Shown here: one piece after another, positions 19,848 to 31,501 of the stretch
Position numbering within the stretch: position 1 is the first letter of the stretch
Layout of the letters: each line of letters opens with the position of its first letter
Source: Primula veris
Taxonomy: Eukaryota; Streptophyta; Magnoliopsida; Ericales; Primulaceae
Assembly (NCBI GenBank): GCA_963682055.1
Contig: OY821750.1
Span: 14,324,501 to 14,388,500, forward strand
Length of the DNA stretch: 64,000 bases
Direction: 5' to 3'
Program-made: the position numbers and the translations under genes
Notes under the pieces: model-generated
What the model was told of the DNA's origin: nothing
The model's database searches: none
What the model saw: only the letters and a program-made list of their open reading frames with translations

Positions 19848-20416
19848 TGATAGAACATAAAAATCAGACCCGAATATTTTATTCGGGTCATAATCAACCC
19901 ACTTTATAAATGGGTATCCAACGCTTAAATGGGTCATCTCATACCTTTTATAGGAATTGAGGTGCTACTACCCAAAAGCCCAAGCCCAATCAAAGGGGGA
20001 CCCTTGTCTGAAAAATCCCTGGGATGAAGACATTTGTCAATATCCTAGAAGGCGCAGTTGCCTATAAATAGCCAACTACCCCTCCTAGAAAAGGACCAGA
20101 AAATCTATCCAAAAAATATAGAGAGAAGTTAAGAAAAGAGAGAAACTAACCAAAGCATATCACTTCGAGAAATAAACCGAGAAAAGACAGCCGAGCACCG
20201 AATAAAAGAGGAGAAAGATCAAGACGAGAGATTAAATAGTTATATCGAGCATAATTGTAAAGCCGAAATACTAATCCGAGCAAATGTAATAGTCCGAACA
20301 AGGACAATAATCCGAGCAATAATAAAGATCAGGAAATATCATTTATTCACGGTTGATTTATCATTATATCATTGTTGAAAAGCCTAACGCGACCGACCAA
20401 AGTTATGGCTTTATCA
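19848..20416 (+). repeat. 3' LTR of the Tat element
   Basis: 569 bp, the same as the 5' LTR except for one substitution and one extra base. The sequence before it (GAGGAAGTCAGGGAGCACT) is only a weak polypurine tract. The strong one is at 15055-15070. Confidence 0.95.
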
Positions 20417-20421
20417 GACTG
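20417..20421. repeat. Target site duplication GACTG, right copy
   Basis: Exact repeat of 2997-3001. Confidence 0.95.
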
Positions 20422-21655
20422 CTTATTATTATAAAGATAAGACATGCATATATGTTGTTTGGGTTATGTATATATATTTACTTGTGAAACTTTTGAATTT
20501 GAGTTGTTTCACATTCACATGAATCTTCTATTGTAGTTCAGTGTATATTGGTACATTTCTAACTAATACAACATGTATTAATATCGTTAACTTTTGTTAT
20601 ATTTTAAATCATAGAGTGAATATTTTTTTTATTTAATAAGATGTATGTAACAGATCAGTTATTTATGATTTCGGTGTGATTGTTAAGCAAGGGAGATAGG
20701 ATGGAAAAAAAGGGTGTCTTAATGATAATTAATTGCGTGATTTTTTATGTCGTGTGGTTGTTTATTAGTAACTGAAATAATGGGTATATGTAGACCATTT
20801 GAAAATAAATTTAAATTAAAACATGACATTATGTTTAGGATATGTGTAATGTAAAATGACTATAAAATTTCTTTTACATTTGCGTGACTGTGTAACTATA
20901 TGCTAAGTGTACTATTTTTCTTTTAGTTTCATTTTTATAGAACTATATATCATGTGTTTTGCTGTGTAACTAGTGATGGTTCGTAAGTAATGTTGGTGAA
21001 GGTATATTGAGACTATGAAATAAATTTAATAACTAAAAGAGGAAGAAGACATGTGTTGAGATTGTGGACTCACTAGTGTATCGTTTTATAGTTATTGAAT
21101 TCAATGCATCTCTGATCAGATATTCTTGTTTCTCTTTAATTGTTTACGTTAGTTAGACCAAATTCTAGAAACAACATAGGGTGATTCGCCTATTTATTGG
21201 ATTAATCATATCCTGCTTCCGTTATGTATATATTTTTTCCCTTTCTTCACTTGTACGTGTATTAGGTGTTATTGAGAAAATAGCTTTTTTATTTTAAAAT
21301 ATCTCCTTTTTCGTAGACACCATCTTAGTAGGATAATGTGTCATGTTTATTCTATTGATGTCTAAAAACTCAAAGTGCCTTACTATGCGGATTATCAATT
21401 ATGTTGGAATTAATCTTGATGTTTTCTTTGGGAAAAAGGTATAACATGAGCATGACATTGTAGGCCTTTATTTAGTTGTAGATTGTGAATCATTAGAGTG
21501 TGTTTGTTCTCTTTGTTATAATATTGTCCGAGTAAAATCTAGTAGTACAGATTGATGTGGAGGTGCACGATTGTATAATTTTAGTGTTTATAATTTCATG
21601 TGTTAACATATATAATTGCCCCCAATTTTATTGGAGCTACTATTACATTTTCCAT
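20422..21655. other. Non-coding remnant of the outer element
   Basis: AT-rich, no reading frame of note and no repeat that I can name. It continues the sequence interrupted at 3001. Confidence 0.4.
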
Positions 21656-22455
21656 TTAACAAATTTCATTTGCTGTATTCTTTTTAAAGCGTGATAGAAT
21701 TGTGATATAATAATTAATTGGTCCCATAACTTCTGTAGAGTCTGTCTGACTCTTGATAATATCCCATAAATCCACCATAGGCCTACTAATTTGTGATAAC
21801 TCGGCCATACAAACAACCGACCCTACCGCACCTGCATTCGGCCCACCAATGGTGGGTTGGGCAGCCGCCCCTTGCGTGGTGATGGAAATCGTTCCCATTC
21901 CCACCAAACCAATGCCAATGGGGTCCACTCCAAATGGTAGTACCTGTCTCGAATTTCCAATCACAAATTTTTGACTCCCTATCATAAATTCCATAACAAT
22001 TAAATTATAATCCGTCGTAAACTGACCCAATCCTCTCAACCATGGTACGCCTAAAATAATTTCCAACCCATGCAACACAATACCAACAAAATCCAATGTA
22101 CTAATAAATCCGCCAATGTCAATAGCAATATCGCGAAAAAAAAGATGAACTAGAAATATCTGTACCATTCGCTAAACTTGTCGTAAAATTGTAACACAAT
22201 ACCAACAAAATTCAGTATACTAATAAATCCACCAATGTCAATAGCAATATCGTGAAAGCAATGATGAACTATAAATATTTGTACCATTCGCTAAACATGT
22301 TGTAAAATTAGTAGTAGGGAACCCATCATGCCCAATAAATCCGCGATATCACTATGAATAAAATTTTGGGTTGAACCCGAATCAATCAAAAAATTTACCT
22401 CATGACCAAGGAGAAGACCCGAGAGCCACATCGTCTTACCCGTGACCCCCACGTC
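21656..22455 (-). pseudogene. Ty3/gypsy protease fragment, antisense, internally duplicated
   Basis: Read on the - strand. The catalytic motif LIDSGSTQNFIHSDIADLLG is encoded at about 22395-22335. It is followed, after a duplicated segment, by the conserved post-catalytic part (GLEIILGVPWLRGLGQFTTD and MEFMIGSQKFVIG). These are standard plant gypsy retropepsin features. A direct duplication of about 118 bases breaks the domain. Downstream residues look like linker to reverse transcriptase but soon end. Dead copy; the remainder is absent. Confidence 0.8.
22071..22310. repeat. Tandem direct duplication, about 118 bp
   Basis: Two copies of AACACAATACCAACAAAATY...GTACCATTCGCTAAAC. They differ at several positions and lie inside the gypsy protease fragment. 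Confidence 0.85.
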
Positions 22456-22806
22456 TGTTAGGAAATCAAGTCGAGCTAAAAGAAAGGCAGGAACTCAAAC
22501 CGAGCACACACACACTTTGATAACGGAGTTCACCCAAATTGGCTACATCTCCGGGCCGCTACACGTGGCACTTAATATTATTATAATGAGGATTACAACT
22601 GTAATCTAGCTCAAACACAAGCTATGGTTCTCTCGCAAATAGAACTCTCTCACTTATAATATTTAAAAGGTGTTTGTGTAGGTGTAATTAAAATACAAGA
22701 TATTGGGGCATATAAATAGAACCCTTAGTGTGTCATATTACAATTCCAGGTATTGTGGGATAATAAAAAAGCATGGCCAAAGCTCATTTGGCTCCACAAC
22801 TCAACA
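22456..22806 (-). repeat. 3' LTR of the antisense copia element
   Basis: On the - strand it runs from TGTTGAGTTGTGG (22806) to CTAACA (22456), about 351 bp. It is preceded on its own strand by CCAAGTGGGAGATTG, the typical copia polypurine tract. The TATATAAAT-like region near 22708 fits an LTR promoter. The element is inserted in the gypsy protease fragment; the matching 5' LTR is missing. Confidence 0.75.
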
Positions 22807-24825
22807 ATCTCCCACTTGGAGTCAAATGTCGAGTGCTTCAAAAGAACTCCAATTATCCCCGACCACCGAACTCACTGTGCTCCACCGAGCAGAATGCTCC
22901 CATCGGTATCTTTGTATAATAATTATTACTCTTCACAGTTGCTCATTCTTTATGTAGAGGCGACCCTGAGCATCAAGCTCGGAGTCCTACTGAGGTTGCA
23001 CACAACCTCAGTTTGTCGATTGTAACAGCCTTCATTAGCATATCGGCGGGGTTCTTAGCGCCCTCAATCTTTTCTAGCGCGAAGATTCCATCTTCTAGAA
23101 CAGCCCAGATAAAATGGTAACGAATCTGTATGTGTTTTGTGCGTGAATGGAATACAGGATTCTTAGCTAGCTGAACTGCACTTTGACTATCACAGTGCAG
23201 AACTCCCTTGTCGGTTTTCTGACCGAGCTCCTTTAAGAAACCTTGCAACCAAATCATCTATTTGCTTGCTTCCGTCACCGCGACGTACTCAGCCTCTGTG
23301 GTCGACAATGCAACAATCTTTTGCATCTTAGATGTCCAACTCACAGCAGTACCACCATAGATACAAACACATCCCGTTGTGCTCTTTCGGCTGTCCAGAT
23401 TACCGGCCATGTCAGTATCCATATAGCCGTGCAGGCCTTCCGAGGTCTTTCGGAAACATAATGCTGAACTCAATGTACCCGAGAGATATCTCAATATCCA
23501 TTTCACAACTTCCCAATGGTTCTTTCCTGGGTTACTCATGTAACGACTGACAACTCCCACTGTATGGGCAATGTCCGGTCTTGTACACACCATAGCGTAT
23601 ATCAAGCTACCAATTCCTGAAGCGTAGGATATGTTCGACATACGATCCTTTCCTTCCTCGTCTGAGTGTGATTGTTTCTTCGACAAGATAAAGTGTGCAG
23701 CTAGCGATGAGCCTATAGTCTTGGCATCACTCATGCTAAACCGTACCAACACTTTCTTCACATATTCGGCTTGTGACAAAAACAAAGACCCATCCCTCCT
23801 CGAGAAATCCTCATACCGAGGATCTGATTTGCGGCACCCAAATCTTTCATCTCAAACTATTTCGCCAACTGTTGCTTCACCTTGTTAATCTCTAAAAGGC
23901 TCGACCCGACAAGCAACATGTCATCTACATACAAAAGTAGTATGATGTATGAAGAGTTCGCAAATCTCTTCACGAAACAACAGTGATCGCTATTACTTCT
24001 TTCGAACCCGGTATCTACCATGAAACTGTCAAACTTCTTATACCACTGTCGTGGTGCTTGTTTTAGCCCGTACAAGCTCTTCCTCAGTTTGCAGACCAGT
24101 TTCTTTTTTCCCTTTTCGACAAACCCTTCAGGTTGGAGCATGTAAATTTCTTCTTCAAGATCTCCATGGAGAAAGGCAGTTTTCACATCTAACTGCTCAA
24201 GATGGAGATTCGTATTTACAACAATGCTCAACAATAGCCGAATAGTCGTCATCTTTACGACTGGTGAAAAGATCTCGGTGTAGTCAATTCCTGCCTTTTG
24301 CTGGAACCCTTTGACTACTAATCGTGCCTTATGCCGTTTTGTGCCATCTTGTTCCTCCTTTAGTCGGAACACCCATTTGTTGCTCAGTGCCCTTTTCCTC
24401 TTGGGTAGATCGGCTAACTGCCAAGTCACATTCTTCTAAAGTGACTTCATTTCATCCTTCATCGCGAGCTCCCACTTGCTCGAGTCTTTCAGCTCCAGAG
24501 CTTCCTCTCTACTTTCGGGCTCGCCTGCATCATTGAGTAATATGTAATGTAGGGAAGGAAAGTATCTGGCAGGAGGTCTCCTCTCGCGATGACCTCGGCC
24601 CAATTCAGGTCGAGGAGTTTGGGGCTCCTCCTCGTCCTCTTCGGCACTTGATGGTAGGTTGTCGAGCACCACTGGCTCATCTTCAGTGTCATTTTCCAAC
24701 TCTCTTGGAAACACATTCATGTAGACTATACCACTTTCTTCGGACGGGAGCGCGTGTTCTTCCACCACCACATTTTGTCGATCTTTGAACAAAAGGAGGA
24801 AAATAGGCACAACCGAAAAATGTGT
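22807..24825 (-). pseudogene. Ty1/copia Pol remnant (C-terminal integrase, RT, RNase H), antisense
   Basis: Reads right to left. A short integrase tail (FFGCAYF-like near 24810) is joined to a linker, then reverse transcriptase (NKWVFRLKEEQDG, LDVKTAFLHGDLEEE, YVDDMLLVG), then RNase H (STTEAEYVAVTEA, CDSQSAVQLAKNPVFHSRTK). Lesions: TAG at 24433-24435 and at 23258-23260, and one frameshift near 23795. The 5' half (gag, protease, most of integrase) is gone; at about 24825 the sequence switches abruptly to a sense gypsy pol. Coding ends near 22973. Confidence 0.88.
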
Positions 24826-26945
24826 TCGAGATTCGAAGTTTCTTAGGTTTAGCAAGATACTATCGACGGTTCGTCAAGGATTTCTCAAAGTTAGCAACTC
24901 CAATGACTCACCTTACCAAGAAAGGGGTGAAGTTTGTGTGGAGTGAGGCTTGAGAGAAAGCTTTCCTAGAGCTTAAGAAGTGGTTGACTAGTTCCCCCAT
25001 ACTAGTTATTCCCGAGCAAGGGAAGGGTTACCAAGTGTATTGCGATGCTTCGAATGAAGGTTTGGGTTGCGTCTTGATGCAAGACGGAAAGGTTATCGCA
25101 TATGCTTCGCGACAACTAAAGATTCACGAAAAGAACTATCCAACTCATGACCTAGAGCTAGCGGCAATAGTTCATGCGTTGAAGATATGGAGGCATTATC
25201 TGTTCGGGGAAAAGTTCGAAGTGTCCTCGGATCACAAGATCTTAGGGCATATTTTTACCCAACGTGATCTAAATATGCGACAACGGAGATGGATGGAATA
25301 TTTGGAACAGTACGACTATGACTTGCACTATCATCCGGGAAAGGCCAATGTAGTGGCGGATGCTTTGAGTCGAAAGTCCCATGCGACCTTAGCGCATGTG
25401 GCGATCGAGGAATGGAGGATGATGGGAAAGGTGAACGAGTTCAACTTGGAGTTGGGACATGTTGATGTGGGGACCCTGTACAAAATAGTGGTACAACCGG
25501 AACTTGTGAGTAGGATCTTGGAAGCACAAGATGGGGACGAAAAAGTAGAGAACTATGAGAAATAGATGAGTTCAAGCGAAGGATTAGATGGTTGGACGAA
25601 AGGAACCAATGGAGGACTACGATTTAAGGGAAGAACTTATGTGACAGAAAACATGAGGAATGAGGTATTAAAGGAGTTTCACCACTCCCGATTAGCCGTT
25701 CATCCAGGCGGGATGAAAATGTATCACGATGCGAAAAGACAATTTTGGTGGCCCGAAATGAAACGAGATGTAGCTTCATATTTTAGCAGATGTCTACCTT
25801 GCCAGCAAGTGAAAGCGGAGCACCAAAGGCCGGCGGGTATGCTCCAACCCTTACCGGTGATGGAATGGAAGTGGGAAAGGATAGCAATGGATTTTGTGAC
25901 CAACTTACCTAAATCGGTAAGTGGGAATGACACTGTGTGGGTTGTGGTCGACCATCTGACCAAATCCACACACTTCATTGAAATTAAGATGACGAACTCG
26001 GTGGACATCTTGGGACGAAAGTATATTAAGGAAATTGTTAGACTTCATGGGGTACCGATTTCGATAGTATCGGATCGAGACGCGAGGTTTGTGTCGAGGT
26101 TCTGGGACCCATTGCAAAATGCCTTAGGGACCAAGTTGACAATGAGTACAGCGTTTCATCCCCAAACGGATGGACAATCGGAACGGACTATCCAAGTGCT
26201 AGAGGATATGTTGCGCGCATGTGTGAATGACTTTAAGGGAGACTGGGAGAGCCATCTATCCTTAGTTGAGTTTGCGTATAATAATAGCTTTCAAGCTAGC
26301 ATTGGCATGGCACCTTTTGAGGCTTTATACGGGCGGTCGTGTAGGTCTCTGGTGTGTTGGACCGAGATGGGAGAAGCGGAAATGTTAGGATCGCAATTGA
26401 TTCAAGAGACGACAGAAAAGATTAAGTTAATTCGACAAAGGCTTGAGACGGCTCGAAGTAGGCAAAAGAGTTATGCGGATAAGAGGAGGAGACCTTTGGA
26501 GTTCGAAAAGGGGGATCAAGTATTTTTGCGAGTTTCGCCAAGGAAGGGTGTTATGAGGTTTGGCTCTAAAGGGAAGTTGAACCCGAGATTTATCGGACCA
26601 TTTGAGATCGTGGACCTAGTTGGAGAAGTTGCATACCGGTTGGACTTGCCAGCAAAGTTGGCGGTGGTACACCCGGTGTTCCATGTGTCAATGTTGAAAA
26701 AGTATCATCACGACCCTTCACACGTGGTGGACTTTGAGGACATTGAGGTGAGTGCGGATGTGACCTACGAAGTGGGACCTATGAGGATTATCGACGTGCA
26801 AGAGAAGGAACTTCGAGGAAAAACAATTAGATTGGTAAAGGTGGTTTGGAAACACCATGGGGCCGAGGAGGCAACTTGGGAACGCGAGAATGAGATGAAG
26901 AGGAAGTATCCTGACCTCGTGCTTTCTTTAGGTACTTTTGTTTAG
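24826..26945 (+). pseudogene. Ty3/gypsy (Tekay-type chromovirus) Pol 3' part
   Basis: Open in one frame except for two stops, TGA at 24951 and TAG at 25563. Order: RT thumb (RSFLGLARYYRRFVKDFSKL), RNase H ([38 protein letters not shown]), integrase with H-H-C-C finger (25680-25810) and D, D, E in AMDFVTNLP, VSDRDARFV and TDGQSERTIQ, then a C-terminal chromodomain (VEVSADVTYEVG-like start; VVWKHHGAEEATWERE). The long second piece (25566-26945, 459 codons) is undamaged, so decay is modest. Everything 5' of the RT thumb is missing at the junction with the antisense copia element. Confidence 0.9.
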
Positions 26946-27343
26946 ATATTTTCTAATTTCGGGACGAAATTTTTTTATCGGGGAAGGGTTGTAACGCCTA
27001 GAGTTGGAGTTTATTTTATTAGAGTTTGGAGTTTATTTTATTAGAGTTGGAGTTTATTTTATTAGAGTTTAGTTTACTAGAAAGACCCGTACATTGAGTC
27101 TTGGGGACGTTTTGGAGTTGTTGAGTTGTTGTCTTTTATTCTATTTGATATTGTATACAGGTGTTTACCTTATTTGAGATTTTTACATGTTGTTTATGTA
27201 CTTGAGTTATGGAGTTGTTACGGGTTGTGAACCCTGCGTATTTTATTTCTTGAATTATGACACGAATTGCACGTTTAAATTTTTATGGGCTTATTTATTA
27301 AAGTTTATAATTTCGGGACGAAATTCTTTTTAGGAGAGTTAGT
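26946..27343 (+). mobile_element. Two successive gypsy 3' ends: internal end, LTR fragment, second internal end
   Basis: After the pol stop comes TTTCGGGACGAAATTTTTTT, a purine stretch (GGGGAAGGG), then TGTAACGCC at 26990, a Tekay-type LTR start. This LTR piece runs only about 320 bases and contains three to four short GAGTTTATTTTATTAGAG repeats (27006-27070). Then TTTCGGGACGAAATTC and a purine stretch recur at 27311-27340, before the full LTR at 27344. A second related element, or recombination, must explain the doubled end. Confidence 0.75.
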
Positions 27344-28278
27344 TGTAACATTCTGTATTTTTATGAATGGTTTTATTTATGATTTAATTTATCCAAAAAC
27401 GTTTTATACAAATTTTATCAAAAACCGGTCACTCGACTAATTTTTACCCAAAAACCGAAACTCTTCCGAAAAACTTTATTTTTAAAACCTGTTACTAATT
27501 TATAAATAAAAATGACCCAATAGATTTGTTTCTAAAGATTTGTTATTTTTTAGTAGTAAAACACTATTTTTGGATTAAGAGTTAACTTTTAGAACTTTGG
27601 GGAGCAAATAGTTTGCTTCCATAAACTTTCTCAAAACAGTTTTTACATATTCAATTCAGCCCATTTTTTAAAACAGTAAACCTAAAACAAGAGAGAAAAG
27701 AGAGAAAAAGAAAGAAAATAGAGATTTCAAAGCTTAGGAAGAAAAGAAGAAACCACGTTAGCGGATTCTTACCGTAAGCATCTCCTCTACGCGCTAAGGT
27801 AACGGGGGTTATCCATTGCGACTAGACGAGTGTGTATGTTAGGATTAGGTTTTGCGTTTATTATAAATTGGGGGTTTTTGTCTTTTATATTAATTATGTT
27901 ATTAAATTGTTAATTGGGGTTTATTTGTTGTACTTTTAATTCCATTATTTGAATTGTAGAAGTTGAGACTTGAGACATATTAATTTCGAATTAATGAGAT
28001 TATGGATGGGTTTGCATGTTTTATGAGTTGATTATGTGATTATATAGTTGTTGATGAAATTGGGTAAATTTATGTTGAATATGGATGAATTGTAGTTTAC
28101 GCATACAAGGTGTTTGTTAAAATGCCTGAATGAGATTTTATGATTGTTGGAGTTGTTTGGCTAGTTGTGAATCTAGCACCTATGTTTATGGGTTACATTG
28201 AATTACGTTAAAGTGACATATGAGAATGTGATAATTGAATGGTCTTATATTATTGACCGAGGCCTTGTGATTTAGATT

Positions 28279-28650
28279 AGTGGCAATGGTCTATGTCTCT
28301 CCCTAATTCCAGGGACACAAGACGGCCGAGGGGATAGGGAATGACTCGTCTTACGGACTGAGGCGAGTGGCGTGAGAGGTCCTAGTGTGCAGTATATTTA
28401 TTTTTATTGTTAGCAATGGTCTATGTCTCTCCCTAATTCCGGGGACATAAGATGGCCGAGGGGATAGGGAATGACTCGTCTTACGGACTGGGACGAATGG
28501 CGTGAAAGGTCCAAGTGCGCACTTTAAATTTATTTTTATGTTAGCAATGGTCTATGTCTCTCCATATACCGGGGACAATAGACGACCGAGGGATATAGGG
28601 AATGACTTACCTTACGGACTGGGATAGGTGGCGTGAGAGGTCCATGTTTG
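28279..28650 (+). repeat. Three tandem copies of an about 131-bp unit in the LTR
   Basis: Each copy begins GGCAATGGTCTATGTCTCTC or AGCAATGGTCTATGTCTCTC. It continues with GGGGACA.AAGA, GGCCGAGGG, ATAGGGAATGAC and CTTACGGACTG, ending in GTGAGAGGTCC. Copies differ at several positions. Confidence 0.9.
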
Positions 28651-29000
28651 CTATAGATGTGTGTTGACGTTATTTAATTTATTTTGTTATACGATGTTAT
28701 TATATTTCTTTTTATACGTTGATTATCGTAGTTGTTGTTTGTGAGTTCTTACATTTATGGGATGGGGTGACGATATTTTATGGTGTTGTCCCGTCTATGT
28801 ATGTGCGTGAGACTCACCGTTACAATTTTGTCTTTCAGGTACAACTTAAATTGAGACGTTTGGATAGGAGATTTAGCATGGTATCGCATGGGTTCGGGGC
28901 TCTTTGAATTGCTTTCTTTTTCTTAGACTATATTTTTGATGTTGTAGCCTACGGACAATTTACATTCGTTTGTCATCCTTTTATAAATATTTTCAAACTA

Positions 29001-29520
29001 CAGTAGAAACTCGATAAATTAATACTCGATTATTTAATAAACTCTCTAAGATAATATTTTTGGCCGGTACCGACTCGGGGATAGGGTGCTAAATTAATAA
29101 TTCGCTAAAATTATAAGATAATACATTTTTGATAATTTCTTTAGACCTCATATAAAATATAAATTAATAATTCCTTATATATAGCATATTACATGAATGA
29201 TTTACGAAGGTTTCAAATTGGGCCCTTCATTTGATATACATGCATTGAAACTATTCATTTGATATACATGCATTGGAACTATTCATAACTCCTACTTATT
29301 TGATATACATGCATTGGAACTCTTTATTTTACTAAGGTTAATTGTACAATAATTAAGTGGAAGCTTGAAATGTGTTTGTAAACTAAGTATTTTACTATAA
29401 ATTAATAAAATATTAATTAATATATAAATTAATAATTATTAATTTATCGATTAATTAATAACTCTTTTAATTAATAAATTTTGGTGGTCCCAAGTGTATT
29501 ATTTTATAGATTTTCTATTG
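29001..29520. mobile_element. pogo/Emigrant-type (Tc1/mariner) MITE, 520 bp
   Basis: Left end CAGTAGAAACTCGATAAATT; right end, read in reverse, CAATAGAAAATCTATAAAAT. These are imperfect terminal inverted repeats of about 25 bp and are flanked by TA on both sides (28999-29000 and 29521-29522). Very AT-rich with no coding capacity. It lies inside the gypsy LTR and is therefore younger than it. Confidence 0.82.
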
Positions 29521-29694
29521 TATCTCGTCTTGTAGCCGCGTTTGGCAAACATTTTTATTTATTGATTAATTGTTCTTTTAGCTCTCAAGTTATTTCTTTT
29601 AAAAATTTAAATTTTGTACCAACATGTTTCTTTTTACTTTTGTTTAAAAAGGTCATGACTTGATATCCGTTTTTAAGGATTTTGGGGTGTGACA

Positions 29695-30210
29695 AAATAT
29701 GTGTATCGAAAATAGTCTAGACATTAAAAGTATAAGTAATCATAATAATTTGTTATGTATAATTATTTTATTCTGATCAGTATCATAAAATAATACCACT
29801 TTGTGGTACAATTATACCGATGGTTGTCCACTCCATCTAAAAATGTGAACGAAAAAATATATTCTGTTAGAACCAGTGATTTGATAATTTATGTGTAAGC
29901 CGTACTCTAAACACCAAATCACTTACTATATAAAATAAAGATACATGTACATGTAAATAATACTTACAACATTACTCACATTTATTCTCAAATAAACCTT
30001 CATTGTTAATAAATAAATACTAAACCGACAAAAAATTATATCATTCTAAGCTACTGTTCCAAAGAAAATTCCGTTAAATACGGTTCAAATAATATGTTAA
30101 TAAGTACAAGAACGACTAAATAGGAGAATTTTTTTTATACAACACACAAACACAAAAATACATAATCTGACAAAATTAAATTAAAATATACTAGTAGTAA
30201 ATTAATTCCG
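29695..30210. other. AT-rich spacer
   Basis: No gene or repeat recognised. The last 40 bases before 30211 resemble the bases before the true ABC1K start codon at 37663. Confidence 0.4.
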
Positions 30211-30319
30211 ATGGATGTTCCAATATGTAGTAGATGTTCATCTCACTCGTCTCAGCCGCTACCGACACATGGTTCGGTCAAACACGATTGGACAAAAATT
30301 GGAAAAAATACGTTTAGTA
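30211..30319 (+). pseudogene. Displaced partial copy of ABC1K exon 1
   Basis: MDVPICSRCSSHSSQPLPTH aligns with the start of exon 1 at 37663 (MDLPICCSCSAYSSPQALPK). The match extends to HDWTKIGKN versus PDWINGKVN and is then lost at a fold-back MITE. The flank before the ATG is also similar. No ABC1K exon follows in frame, so this is a duplicated 5' end or an old first exon cut off by insertions. Confidence 0.7.
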
Positions 30320-30795
30320 CACTAAACTATAATGTTGTTAACGATTTGGGTACTCACCTTTCAAAAAAAATTTATTTGGATACCACACTATAATAACTTT
30401 CCAATTTAGGTATCGCCGTCTAAATTAATCACGGAATCATGTCACGTGACATTTGACAAACGTTAATTTAAAAGGGTAATTTGACAATTTTGCAAAAAAA
30501 TATGTCATATTAGAAAAACTTTTTCTCCAATTTCACACATAACAAAAATTAGCACATAATCCAAATTTTTGTTATATGTGAAATTGGGGAAAACATTTTT
30601 TCTAAAATGACATATTTTTGTACAAAACTATTAATTATCCTCTCAAAATAACGTTTGTCAAATGTCACGTGACATGATTCCGTGATTAATTTAGACGGTG
30701 GTACCTAAATTGAAAAGTTATTAAAGCATGATATCCAAATTAAAAAATTTGAAAGGTACCCAATCCAAGTCGTTAAAAGCAGATAGTTTCGAACG
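30320..30795. mobile_element. Fold-back MITE with about 200-bp inverted arms
   Basis: The left arm (ACTATAATGTTGTTAACGAT onward) and the right arm are near-perfect reverse complements through CGTCTAAATTAATCACGGAA, TCATGTCACGTGACATTTGA and beyond, to a short centre near 30560-30575. The transcript would form a long hairpin. The exact ends and target duplication are unclear. No coding capacity. Confidence 0.8.
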
Positions 30796-31000
30796 TAGAA
30801 AATCCCACAAAGAATTGGCATCTTATTATTTGAAATCCAAAACTAGAATAAAAACACACAACAAACTGGTATTACCTACAAAGTACGTTTTCAATAGTAA
30901 TAACTAATAATACAAAAAGGACCAAATAGTAAATTAGTTGGAAAACACTGGACCTCAAAATCCTCCCCAAATATACACTGTTAACACATTATTAGAAAAA

Positions 31001-31009
31001 TTACAGAAT
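31001..31009. repeat. 9-bp target site duplication TTACAGAAT, left
   Basis: Exact match to 37438-37446, flanking inverted termini. Nine bases is the usual size for the Mutator superfamily. Confidence 0.93.
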
Positions 31010-31052
31010 GAGGTGCTCTCAATACACTACATTTTTTCTGTTTTTACGCGTG

Positions 31053-31197
31053 AACCGTAGATTAAATCTACGGTTTACAGTGATCCACTGTAAACCGTAG
31101 ATTTAATCTACGGTTTGTATTCATTTAATGCAAACCGTAGATTAAATCTACGGTTTACAGTGGATCACTGTAAACCGTAGATTTAATCTACGGTCTG
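31053..31197. repeat. Left subterminal palindrome array (four units)
   Basis: Four copies of the 19-bp palindrome CCGTAGATTWAATCTACGG, separated by spacers that are partly palindromic themselves (ACAGTGATCCACTGT). Directly after it, GTGTAATTTCTGAAGAAATT ACAC is another palindrome. Likely protein-binding sites or hairpins at the transposon end. Confidence 0.9.
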
Positions 31198-31501
31198 TGT
31201 AATTTCTGAAGAAATTACACAGTCAGTCCCTGCTTTTCAGAATTACACAGTCAGTCCCTGCGCCAAAATTACACAGAAGGTCCCTGAAAAACAGAAACTT
31301 ACGTTTTTTTTAAAAAAAAAACATTTTTTATACTACATTCTCTCTCTTTCTCTCAAAAACCCCCAATTTTCAACCCAAAAAATCACCCAAATCAATCAAC
31401 CACATTAACTATCAACTTTATTAACAAAAAACCCCAAATCATCAATCAAACTTATCCATAATTCAAGGGTATATCTTTTATTCTCTAATTTATTATGTAT
31501 T

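Larger units (their letters stand above)
3002..20416 (+). mobile_element. Young Ty3/gypsy Tat-lineage retrotransposon, 17.4 kb
   Basis: The element is bounded by 568/569-bp LTRs (TGATAG...TTATCA) and a perfect 5-bp duplication. Order on the + strand: LTR, primer-binding site, gag, pol (protease, RT, RNase H, archaeal-type RNase H, integrase), an 86-bp tandem array, a 9 kb region with antisense genes, LTR. The second RNase H domain before integrase is a known hallmark of the Tat lineage, and antisense ORFs between pol and the 3' LTR are known in Tat relatives such as Grande and Retand. The LTRs differ by one A/G substitution (GAAAAAGACC versus GAAAAGGACC) and one single-base indel. Insertion is therefore recent, on the order of 10^5 years or less if a rate near 1.3e-8 per site per year applies (an assumption). 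Confidence 0.93.
27344..29694 (+). repeat. Tekay-type LTR, about 2.35 kb
   Basis: Starts TGTAACATTCTG, right after a conserved 3' internal end, and ends GGGGTGTGACA at 29694. The imperfect TGTAACA/TGTGACA termini are usual for these LTRs. It contains a three-copy repeat (28279-28650) and a TA-flanked MITE (29001-29520), so the original LTR was about 1.83 kb. No partner LTR of the same family is in the window. Confidence 0.8.
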
